A stretch of DNA of 60,000 nucleotides from Bugula neritina (Eukaryota; Bryozoa; Gymnolaemata; Cheilostomatida; Bugulidae), in NCBI GenBank assembly GCA_964035545.1, contig OZ037765.1, positions 963,501 through 1,023,500 on the forward strand. The letters are read 5' to 3'. The position numbers were made by a program, and so were the translations under genes. The notes under the pieces were generated by a model. That model was not told the DNA's origin and searched no databases. It saw nothing but the letters and a program-made list of their open reading frames with translations. Shown here one piece after another: positions 40,001 to 50,900 of this stretch. Each line of letters opens with the position of its first letter. Within the stretch, counting starts at the first letter, position 1.

Positions 40001-43000
40001 CAGTGCAATTTATAATATAGATATGAAATGTTTTGGCTGTGCATTATGCATGATGTATAAACCTAATAATTGTATACACTAAGGCTAAGTGCTAATCAAC
40101 ACTTATTTAAAACATTTTTATGTCACAGATAAAGTAACAACTCTTTATGTATGATTATAAACTCCATTTTTTCATATCTTTCCATATAAAACCTCATTAT
40201 TTTAATAGTTTTTGGCAACAACCAATAATCAATAATCAATACATGTATTGGCTTTGTAGATCTTCACTCCAAGTGATCCTGAATACACTTGGCTGGCTGC
40301 CAAAATGTGGTTCAACCTCGCTGACTGTTCGCTTCACCAGTCCGTCTCCCACCTTGGTAGGACAACTTCTAACCAATTACCTAAAGTACATACTTGCTAA
40401 GCTTTCTATCACTATCAGATGTGTTGTACTATTATATAAAGGAATTCTATTTTAATGAAGCGTCTGCATAGGCTAATTATTTTCATACACTTGACAGGTA
40501 TGACTCATTTGCTGATGGAATCTGTTGCCGTAGTAACCAATAGACAACTCTCTCGGTCCCACCCACTTTACAGACTACTTGCCCCACATTTTCTATTCAT
40601 TATGAATATCAACACGTAAGGCTAATTTAACATGCTGTCTATTGACTCTCGGGTTTACTTGTAATAACCAAGGTCAAATCATTGGCATCACAAGTTCAAG
40701 TTTTCAAAAATTTCTGAATAATATGTGACTTTAGAAGTAAAATAAATTCTATTATGTAATACCCAAGTAAACTGTAGGAGCTGCAGTATATAGCCAATCA
40801 TGTCATTCCAAACTGTTGATATGATTGGTGCAAGAAGCAGCTACAAGTATATTAGAAAAGGGAAAGCAGATTCTGTTCTTCATAGGTATAAGAGCTGAGA
40901 GCTTTTTAGTGCCAACATGCCATAGGCATTGATAAAAATTTATATTTTTAAGTATGTTTAAACTAATTGTGACATGCAACCTCTAAATTTTCATTGACTC
41001 GTAGACTGGCTATGGAAGCGCTGGTGTCGGTGGGAGGCTGGGTGGATACGGCCATGAATATAGGACGCACTGGTATGTTCAACATAATCAAGGCGAATTG
41101 GAAGGACTGGAAGCTGGAGACTCACGGTAACTTGCCGGCAAATCTGAGGATCAGAGGAGTAGAGGAAATCCCCAACTACTTCTACAAAGATGATGCACTT
41201 CTGCTGTGGAATGCCATCAACAAATATGTGGCAGAAGTGGTTAATCAAGTCTATGGTGAGCTCCGTTTAGCTTTGGTTCTCCATTATAAAAACTTGTTAA
41301 AGGCTTTTCAGCTATCCTTCCCAACTGAAAGTCTTGTTTACAACATGATAGGTTCTAAGTCAATATATATGACTATTTACAAGAGCTCTAGGGTTACTTC
41401 ACCGTAATGTCTTTTTTTGTTTTTCACTCTTCTAGTTTGTAGCCTACTGATAACAGATTACCAATTACTAGTTGTGAGTTATACTTGTTACTAGTTACTA
41501 GTTACTAGCTATTAGTTCCCAGTTACTAGTTACCAGTTACTAGTTAGCAGTTACTAGTTACCAGTTACTAGTTCCCAGTTACTAGTTTACAGTTACTAGA
41601 TACCAGTTACTAGTTACCAGTTTATTTCACAGCTAAATTCAAAATTATTTGCCTGCAGCAAAGTATATGCCTAACTTTATTAGATGTCTAAAATTTCAAA
41701 AGTTCCCTTAGTATAGAATAGGTGATCACTGCTACTGACCATAGTTTCCTTAATTCTTTACACAAAAGTAAGTCTGTGACCAAAGTTTTCATATTTTAGA
41801 CACAAAGGAGAAATTTACTGGAGATTTTGAAGTCCAGAACTGGTTAGAGGAGTTGGAAGGAGAAGCAGAAATAGTAAGAAACTTTATAATATCCTTGCGT
41901 TGAATTAGTTTTCTCTATCAGATCTGCTGCTCATCACTTACTTGATGGTCACAGTTCGTTTAAGGTCATACTTTTCATTTTCTGGCTCTTTGCCAGGTGC
42001 TTTATGTTCTATATGAACAATGTTCCACTGATAGCTCGAACAGGTTGAATGTCACAGGAACAAAAAAAATATGAAAAGATAAAGAAACTTATGTTCTCCA
42101 ATATACTTTTTTATTTTTTTCAAAAGCCAATTCATGTTTAAGTTATAGCTTGTTGAAAAACATAGTCCCCCTTCCACATTCTTTTTAATTTATACGCTCC
42201 TGACTTGTTATTGTGTCTCAATATGCCTTGTATTTGAGTGCTTGTTAGTCTCGCTTCACTAACTTTGCCTATACTTCACAAGTGCCAGTGCTGCTGGCTC
42301 AAAAGCTAAATGTTATAAACTGTCAGCTAAAACCCAATCTTGTATTCCTAGGTTGGTTGGCCTAAATAAAACAATAGTCAAATCATGATTTTATGTTTTA
42401 AAAATTTACTCTATTCTAACCTGCTGCCTAGCTAGTTCTATTTTTGATGTATAATTACAAAATTTGTGATACATTTTTTTGGCAACCATGTGATTTATAA
42501 AATGCAGTAATGGTACTTATAATATTATATTATTATCATTATAATATATTATATAGTATTATGTGTGTTTTTATTATACTGCATAATATCTATTTTATTA
42601 TTGTTGTTGTGCAAACAAGTGCAATTAACCTAGTTTTCAAAATGTACCTCTAAATTATCAGAATATCAGTTTAGATATTTTCATGCTTTGTAAGGTAAAC
42701 CTAAAAAAAGAGGCTGTATTCCCAAAGTAAAGGGTGTTGAACTATGAACTATATTAGATTAGCCACTCTGCTACCAAGTGCATCAGTATAATATTATATG
42801 AATAGCTCTGATGCTTTGTCTCCGGTGGCTGGCTGCGATATGATAACTTGGCCAACTTCCAAGAGTTTAAAATTGGCGCAATTATTCAAGAGGTTACATA
42901 CTGCACAGAGCTAGCAGTGATAGTAACCTTGCTATCGGCTGTACTTATTACAACTGCCAGCATATAAGCTGCATTGTAGAATGCCGTTGGGGTAGGCTAG

Positions 43001-45985
43001 TAAAACCAAATTCTGCTCTCTAATATACCTTAGACACAATGCAGCAACATAATTGTTCGTTTCAAATTACATTGCCACCCTTACATGAGCTGTGGGCTTC
43101 ATAAAGATTCATATGATTTATGCTATAGGCTAGCTATGGTGAAAAGAAAACACCATTGTCAAAGTTAACTTCAAGTATGTTGTTTTCCAGAAACTCAGTA
43201 ATGTCCATTTATATCTCTCGCATACAAATACTTATGTAATAGCATACAGCTTAAGTTTTATTTTAGAGCACATCTGCAAACTCTACAATAAGAGCTTGCT
43301 TTACCAGTCTATTTCAGACCTGTTTTTGTAGCTAGTAATACGCAAGCTACTTATTTTTAAACTTTTGGGTTATTTGTTCAAAACCATTAGCTTTGCTAGT
43401 AACCCGAGACTATTGCAACAGTTGACTGCTATCAACATGAATTGACAGCCTAATAATTATAACCCATTTGCGCGCAAAATATTTATGTACTCATAGTTAC
43501 TCATATAGTTGGAAATTTATTACCGATGACTGCGTGGTCCAGAGGTTAAAGGCGTCGGCGAGAAGCTGGTTGGTCAGGGTTCAATCCTAGTATGCTGCAT
43601 TTTTTTTTGTCAATTTATGCAAATCCTACGCATGTATAATAAATATGGCTATAATTGTAAAGTTTTTTTTAACTTTTGTTCAACAGTAAGACAACATACA
43701 TGCATAATACTTAGCTACTGAACACTGGGCTAAACTTTAAATTGATCTTATAGAATACAATGTACTTAAAATAATCATATGTGAATTAGAGAAACTGGAA
43801 GTACAACTGCTGCACTATAGACAGACCTTTACTGACAAGACTGCAAAGTGAAGTGATTTAGCTGAAATTAACTCTGCCAAACAAACAAAGAATTATGTTG
43901 TGCTGAGGCATTGTCAATAGATTGTAACATAGTGAGATGATTCAGCTAAGTGCTAATGTAAAACAGGGAACATTATATTGGCAGAAATCCAATAGATTGC
44001 CAATTTGTGCGAGAGGGTACTATATGTTATTGTGATAGCGCAGAGCGGCAAACGTACTAGGAATGTTATAATTAGTCACAGGAGCGTAGCTAGAACCACC
44101 ATATGAAGAATTTAGATAATTGCAGTGAAACTTGCAAAATGGTGTATGTTTTTACCAAATTGTAAAGAGCATAAACAGAATTTCAAAAAACAAAGAAAGT
44201 ATATTAGAGAAAACATATCAAGGAATGTCAAGTTTAACTTTTAGACTTTATAAAATGAATCCCCTGTGCTACAGCAGTGGAACATGGAGGGTGTAAAATT
44301 TTACTTATTATGCAACAACTTTCTCAGAAAATTTTTTATTGAAAAATTAAAAAAGTATATGAAAGAGGAATGCAAGAGCTATCTTTTCATGTAAAATTTG
44401 TTAATGTGAGACAAAAACTGTTCGAGCTATCCCCTGGAAACCGTTTATATATAACATAAAGCAGTGCCTGAATGTGGAAAGTAATGACCTTAAACTAACT
44501 GTGGTCTCATAATATTATTGCAATCCAAATTTCCAATAGGAGTTGTTCCTCTTTTTACTTGCTAGCAGAACAGCATTAAGTATATCAGTTGATGGAAGCA
44601 TTTATATTATGGTCCATATGATTTTTTTACAAAGATATTATGTTTTAATTCTTATATTTTCTATAATTAATTTATTATGATTCATTTTAAAATTACGTTT
44701 GCTTTGAGCTGCTTTCATGCATAGTAATTTAAGAATTTTTCAAATAATAATTTAAATTACATAATAGTTTAAAAGACATGAAAGAAAAATTTGCTTCACT
44801 GAAATAAAAACAATATAAATTCAAATATGTAGAAAAATTGATAGTCATTTAGGCTATTATAAACAACTATTACTCAGCACTCATCAAATGTTATTCTCAC
44901 TTTGAAATTATTAATATATATATGAAGTTGTCTTCTCAGGGAATGCCCAAGGAAGTGAGCAGAGCGAAGTTGATAGAAATACTGACTGTCTTTATTTTCA
45001 CTTCGAGTGTTCAACACGCTGCCGTCAACTTTGGTCAATACGATGAGTACGCCTTTCCACCAAACTACCCTGCTGACCTTCACGGCACCAGGCCCACTAC
45101 CAAAGTGAGTCATCAGCTTTCAATAGGCAATTATTTTACAAGGGGTTTAGGTTTGGGGATAGGGATTTGAGTATGGTAGTAATTATTCTGTTTCAAATAA
45201 ATGAAAATTTTCAACAATTTTATACAAAAATTTTATATAAGATAATTTTAGCACTCGTATCTAAAGAGTTTTTGTATATAAAATCATTCGCTGTGTTTCA
45301 GGATGAGCTGACGGAAGACTCGATAGTAAAGTTGGTGCCAGACAAGAAGCAGACGTTAGACATTATTGAAATCACTCAGGTGTTGAGTCAGAGAGGAACT
45401 AAAGAACTCGGCAACTTTGAGATCCGATATGGATATGACCCCATAGCTTCCAAGGCTTTAGACAGGTAACTGATTTTACTTCTGTGTTTATCCAAACTTG
45501 CTCACATTCTGTACCCCGTAAAAAAATTCTCTAAAATTTAAAATGGCAAAATTATATATACAGACGTTTGTAGGTCATTTTACATTTTTCAGTAGGTACA
45601 CACAAGCAAGTTAGGATTTAATATAAAAATTGGTTAAAAATTGTTAAAGTGAGAATTTTAATTATGTGTATAGAAAATCTTTCAGTTTGGAACTGCATAC
45701 TTCCAACTCTATCTGAAATCTAACTCAACAGACTCATTTTTAAAACTTTATTCAATGCTTACTGGAAAAGTCTGTTTACAAGTTTCAGCATAATGGTAAA
45801 ATAATTCTTTTATTTCAAGTACAATATTGTTTATGAATGCTTAGAAAAGTTTATATTATTTTATTGCTAGCTTTAAAGAAGAACTAAAAGCCATACAGTC
45901 AACGATAGAAGAAAAGAACAAGACAAGGAAAAGGAAGTATGACATTCTGCAACCTAAAGAAATCCCTAATGCTATCAGCATTTAG
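34001..45985 (+). CDS. PLAT-domain animal lipoxygenase, copy 2
   Basis: Paralogue of the gene at 22941 with identical exon lengths: 34001-34090, 35595-35773, 36545-36773, 36969-37013, 37296-37421, 37720-37817, 38263-38404, 39693-39788, 40260-40356, 40498-40615, 41005-41255, 41800-41873, 44940-45104, 45302-45465, 45871-45985 (662 aa). It keeps the PLAT domain (ending RDEW) and all iron ligands: SHLGMTH (H366, H371), [16 protein letters not shown] (H541, N545) and terminal I662. Ala is kept at the stereocontrol site (INTLAMEAL, A409). Differences from copy 1 cluster in the PLAT domain and in exons 3-5 and 12; exons 11 and 13 are nearly identical. Intron 2 has a GC donor (DEW codon TG|GCAAGT), where copy 1 has GT. 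Intron 12 is 3.07 kb, against 389 bp in copy 1, through an insertion of about 2.7 kb. Both genes look functional. Confidence 0.93.
35774..35775 (+). other. GC splice donor, lipoxygenase 2 intron 2
   Basis: The exon must end TG|G in a Trp codon to join GTACGTTGAG at 36545. The only fitting donor is AATG|GCAAGT, with a GC dinucleotide and otherwise good U1 pairing. Copy 1 at the same place reads ATTG|GTAACT. Confidence 0.75.
36015..36047. repeat. GC-rich perfect hairpin in lipoxygenase 2 intron 2
   Basis: The 13-bp arm ACGGACCGTTACG (36015-36027) and its exact reverse complement (36035-36047) are separated by the 7-nt loop AAAAAAC. It stands out from the AT-rich surroundings and I find no counterpart in the same intron of copy 1. 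Confidence 0.85.
38405..39692 (+). other. Lipoxygenase 2 intron 7: low-complexity AGT tract and dispersed repeat
   Basis: It holds an AGTACTACTAGTATTATTAG-like low-complexity tract (about 38875-39025) and a segment with GGGTTTGGGTTTGAGGCGTG (about 39260) similar to one near 11865. The same intron of copy 1 is only about 340 bp, so most of this is inserted or expanded sequence. Confidence 0.55.
41455..41625. repeat. TTACTAGTTACCAG short tandem repeats
   Basis: About 170 bp of imperfect 7/14-bp repeats (TTACTAG, TTACCAG) in intron 11 of lipoxygenase 2, not seen in copy 1. Confidence 0.85.
41960..44670. other. About 2.7-kb insertion in lipoxygenase 2 intron 12
   Basis: Sequence on both sides aligns with the 389-bp intron of copy 1 (TGAATTAGTTTTCTCTATCA on the left, GAGCTGCTTTCATGCATAG on the right), while the middle has no counterpart. 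It contains a tRNA-like sequence at 43525 and no long reading frame. I could not define terminal repeats or a target duplication. It may be several nested elements, or ancestral sequence lost from copy 1. Confidence 0.6.
43525..43599 (+). mobile_element. tRNA-like sequence: SINE head or tRNA pseudogene
   Basis: A textbook A-box TGGTCCAGAGG (43535) and B-box GGTTCAATCC (about 43578) with the usual spacing are followed by a T9 run that would stop RNA polymerase III. The D-arm resembles type II (Ser/Leu) tRNAs. Acceptor and T-stem pairing are incomplete, so I favour a tRNA-derived element or pseudogene over a working tRNA. Confidence 0.55.
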
Positions 45986-46465
45986 ATGTTTAAAGAAGCA
46001 TTATATACAATATATATATAACAGATATAATAAAAGTTATATATATATATATATTATATATAGATATCTAAAATATGCTTCAATTGCTAAGAAAAAGCTC
46101 TTCTATCAATCATAAAAATATTCTGACAAACTCATAGTGAATGTTTCATTGTAACAATCATTTTATAAAAAGAAATTAATTTGCTAGACTTTAATAAAAG
46201 GTGTTGGTAGTTTATTGATATAATATATATTATAAAGCACATAATTTATTCTAAAGTCAATACTGAGATTAATTTTTATGTGATAAAACTGCAATTATTA
46301 CTCAAAGTTTACTAAATTATTGCAATTCAGTTTTAACATTATATGATTAGTTTTATAGTGCTATTTTTTACATTATTTGATTTTGGTGTTTGTATTTTAT
46401 TATGCTGTTTTACTGCATAGAAAAGTTTTTCAAAAAAATGTTCAAATATTGTTGCATTTATGCCA

Positions 46466-46471
46466 AATAAA
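46466..46471 (+). terminator. Poly(A) signal of lipoxygenase 2
   Basis: AATAAA in GCCAAATAAACATTTGAA, about 480 bp after the stop, conserved with 32186 after copy 1. Confidence 0.6.
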
Positions 46472-46611
46472 CATTTGAAATAATATGAATATTTTTATAC
46501 AAGAGTGTCTGCACTATGTACTTTTATCTTTTCTAATTTCATCACAAGTTGTTTTCAAACAATCATAGCTTTAAGGTCGTTTCTTCAAATTCTTCATCAG
46601 TTTGAACCAAA

Positions 46612-46745
46612 TATCAACAGTTTATTATCTACAGTTCATTATCAACATTTCATTATCAACAGTTCATTATCAACAGCTAATTATCAACAGTTTTTGTTAT
46701 CAACAGTTTATTATTAACAGTTGATTATCAATAGTTCATTATAAA
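46612..46745. repeat. ATCAACAGTT(C/T)ATT repeat array after lipoxygenase 2
   Basis: Roughly eight imperfect 15-bp units, the counterpart of the shorter array at 32287. Confidence 0.8.
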
Positions 46746-47630
46746 CACATTATGATTAGTAACCATTATTTAGCATTAGATTTGCCTTATTGCAATAAAT
46801 ATACTATTAATACAATAAAACACTATAAATTTCATTCAAATTTTCAAAAAGGTGATGTTCAAGTAGCATAATATAAAAGTTAATAATAAAATTGAAGAGC
46901 TGAAGTTATTTTAGTCTCACTACTATTTATATATCATTCTTCTACTCTGATACTGCATATTATATGGCATTACCACACACGTCTAAGAACGCTGTCTGAT
47001 TTCAGGAAATGCGTAATTTATAACTGCTTTAGACTGGCTTAGATGTCCCATAATGCAGACTTTACCAGCTGCCAAGGTAATGGAATTAATCATAGATGAA
47101 GTGCTGGCTGGTAGAAATTAATAAGCAATCAGCACAATGAGGTGTACATATATCTAGCGTAGTTAGAGCTATAATGTAGTAGGTGCATTATAGAGCTCAA
47201 TAAGTTTATTTATCAGCCTTACAGCCTTTATCAGCCTTTTTCCCTTTTCCTCATTGTTTTTGTACAGTGCTATGCTATAGCGCTATTGTACAGTGCTATT
47301 GTGTAATCCTATTGATGCGGGTATTATATTACAAAAAAGCTAATAAGGTTAGTAAAGGTAAAGTGAATTACTAAAGACGCAGTTTTTTTGCTGGGATTAC
47401 ATACAGATGTACAGACAGACATAGGCACAGACAGAAGAATTCGTAGTAATTCTGCCTAGACCAGGTGATTTAGTTTAATCAAGACAAATGACTCAGAGTT
47501 ATAATGAAATGAAAGCCGATTCAAAGTAACTTATTTGGAACATCTAACATCTAACTCCATAGCAAAGTAAAGGCTTCGTTGTTTTGAAATTAATCAATCT
47601 AAACAGTCAATCGTGTTTTTTACAACAAGA
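46746..47630. other. Intergenic spacer, right end of lipoxygenase duplication
   Basis: Similarity to sequence after copy 1 (TAAGAACGCTGTCTGATT and CATAATGCAGACTTTACCAG, like 32632 and 32691) ends near 47090. Beyond that I see no gene. Confidence 0.5.
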
Positions 47631-47633
47631 ACT

Positions 47634-47862
47634 GTAGTATAGTAACTGTAGTATAGTAACTGTAGTATAGTAACTGTAGTAACTGTAGTATAGTAACTGT
47701 AGTATAGTAACTGTAGTATAGTAACTGTAGTAACTGTAGTATAGTAACTGTAGTATAGTAACTGTAGTAACTGAAGTATAGTAACTGTAGTATAGTAACT
47801 GTAGTATAGTAACTGAAGTATAGTAACTGTATAGTATAGTAACTGTAGTATACTAACTGTAG
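47634..47862. repeat. Tandem repeats of GTAGTATAGTAACT, just upstream of the ankyrin-caspase gene
   Basis: About 16 imperfect units, mostly 14 bp and some 9 bp (GTAGTAACT), ending about 100 bp before the chosen start codon. The array therefore lies in the probable promoter or 5' UTR. Short upstream ATG frames exist between it and the start (from 47887 and about 47955). Confidence 0.9.
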
Positions 47863-47967
47863 TGCAGTGTCTGAAGTAGGTATATTATGGCTGAATCATC
47901 AAATCAGCCATATTACTACAACCACTGCTTAATTCTTTCAAATTTTTTAATTTAATGAAGGAAAAGG

Positions 47968-50900
47968 ATGGATGAAAATAATAAAAGTGAGTCTGGAGAT
48001 GAGTCAGAGAATGACTCAGTCTCTGACGGACCTGACTCTCTAAGTTCAGACGACTCCTCCGAGTCCAGTGGTGAAGATTTCTCTCCAGATTTGTCTGATG
48101 GTGAGTTGGAGTGGAATCAAGATGACAACACAACTCCAGCTGTAAGTTTCTTAGTATTCAATGCAAAGCAACTGTTTACAAAGTTAATAACTGTATTCTA
48201 TGTGGAGCTTGAGATACTTCCAATAATAATGAATATGAAATAAACTCCTGTAGTCCAAAATATTTTGGAATAAAAGATACTAAAATTAGAAAACCAAGAT
48301 TTTGTGTGTTGGTACCCTAGCTACTCCTAATGATCTTAATCATACATTGCTAAATAATTCAATGACCAAACTCGTTTGTTTAATTGCAACAACATTTTAA
48401 ATTGCCTGCGTAACAGCAAAATATGTTTATGTGAAAAAGTAATTTTATTTTATCTATCCTCAGAATCAGTTGAAAATAGCAGCCATGAATGGTGACATAG
48501 AACAAATGAACTCGATTCTGAAGAAAGACACAGGTCAGAACCTACTGCTGAATACAGACAGTCAGGGGCGCACAATTCTCCACAACTGTAGCACAGTGGA
48601 GTCGGCGAAATACATCCTGTCAGTTTGTCCCGCAGAGAAAAAGAAACGCTTACTTGAGACCAAAAGTTATTCTGGGGAAACAGTCTTACATTGCGCCGTG
48701 CAGACCGGATGTCCAGACTTGACTAGACTTTTCCTGAATGAAGTAAACCCAAATTCTAAGAAGTTGCTATTTGAAAAAGACGGGCATGATAGTACAGCCC
48801 TCCACTTTGCAAGGAATGTCGAAGTAGCCCAAGTGTTGCTAAATGCACTCACTTTTGAGGATCAGATTGAATTTATATTTTTGACAGATGAGTTTGGTTT
48901 GACTGCACTTCATCAGGCGTCTACACATAGATGCCTGGATGTAATATCGCTTTTCCTTAACACAGTCAAGAGTGAAAGTCAAAAGCTGTTGCTTCAGTCG
49001 GACGTGTATGGCCGTACCTCCTTAGCCTATGCTGGAAACTCAGCAACCGTTGAACTGCTAGTAGGACATTTTAATGGTGATCCAACTGAGTACATTTATC
49101 ATGCAGACCTGGAAGGTAGAACTCCGCTGAGAGTGACGATAGATGAAGGTTATCGATTAGATGTTATTAGATACTTTATTGAAATGTTTGACTCCGAGAA
49201 ACAAAAATTGATTCGAATGGCAGCAAAAGATGGTAGCACAACTCTCCACGGAGTAGAAAATGTAGAAACAGCTCAAATCTTGGTAGAAGCTGTGGCTCTG
49301 GTGGATAGGATTCCTTTTATCTTCCAGGAGAACACAGAAGGCCAGACAGCTTTCCATTCAGCAGCAGAGTTTGACAAAGAAGAAGTCCTAATTTATTTGG
49401 CTGATCAAGTAAAAACTGATTGCATAAAGTTGCTGACTGCCAGAGACAAACAAGGTCGAAATGCGTTGCACCTCGCCAATGAAAAGGCAACAGCAAGAAG
49501 ACTCTTGAAGTTGTTCACAGCTGCGTTGGAGTTGAGCCCAGATTCCAGTGGAGGTTTGATCAACGGATGCTCATATATAATGCAACTAGATAACTGTGGA
49601 GACTCAGCAGTGAGCATCGCTTTAGTGAAAAACGATGTCCAATATGATACGTTTAAATACTTGCTAAAACATGCTCGCGAACATGGCACAAAACAAAATT
49701 TAAAGTTTCTCTTAGAGCACAGAAATATTTCTGGAAGAAATGTTTTTCATTTAGCTTGTCTTTCCTTTTCCATTGAGAAGTTATTCCGAGTTTTAGAAAG
49801 CTATAAGAATTTTGTGGATGTTCAAGCTGTAGTTTTACCTGACAAATATGGAAACAGCCCTGTAAGTTACATAGCTGCTAAATACTACACACACTGGTTT
49901 GCCGACATTCTAATGCAGCTGCCATTACCACTAAGACGAATTCTGTGCGCAAGTAAAAACACAAGAGGTGTCAATGTGAAGGAGATCGTTCATCGTCAGC
50001 AGTTTGACAGGAAGTACTTTCTGGAGTCGATACTCGGAGAGCCATACATGTTTGTCAAAGGTGCTGAGGGCAGTTCTCAAGCTCAAAGGACAGACAGTTA
50101 CTACCGAACATCTTTCCAAAACTTTGTGTACAAACCAAAGAGACGTGAAGATGACGTCATACTGAAAGTCATCAATTATGCTTTGAACTACTATTCCATC
50201 ATAGATCCTGGTTCAGTCACATCTCTTGCTCTCTGTGTTGATTCATTGGATCAATCTTCACACCACCAGTTCAAGAGAGGCACTATTTCAAAGGCAAGAA
50301 TTTATAATTAAAAATTGGCAATCAACCAAAGAGTGCTAACTTTAACAAAATAGCAGAACGCAGTTTTGCTGTTGATAAGATTTTATAGAAGTCCATATGC
50401 CTGAGCGTTTCACTGTTTTTATTTGTTTATTATTTTAAAACAGGTGAGTAAGAAAATAGACTTAGCAATGAAAGAAGACGGGTCGGCTTTGTGGCTGTTC
50501 CTTCAAAGTGGCTGTGATGATGATAAACTGAGGCTAACTCAGCAAGCAATCAACTCTATGGACAAACCATCTTACCATGGTAAACCTAAAGTAAGTTACC
50601 TACCGGGTTATAGCTGCCTTCTATAATGTTTCTTGGGCGTGAAACTGTTTATCATCTCTATAGATAGATTGTTATATGTGGTTATATGCTCTAATTTGCT
50701 TTCGAATTGAAAATACTATATATGCATCAGAATAATTGTAGGAAATTTTTAAAACCTGCCTTATATGAAAGTTAGTGTGCAAGAAAAAGTAACTCGAAAA
50801 TTAACTGGTAAAATGCACGCCCTATTTTAAGTTTAGCATATTTTATATTTATTAAAATAAAGTTTTTCAGCACAAAAGTTGCTGCAGCAACTTTTTAACA

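Noticed and set aside
43525-43599. Functional tRNA gene
   Set aside because: The A and B boxes are good but the acceptor and T stems do not pair fully by eye, so it is listed as a tRNA-like element.
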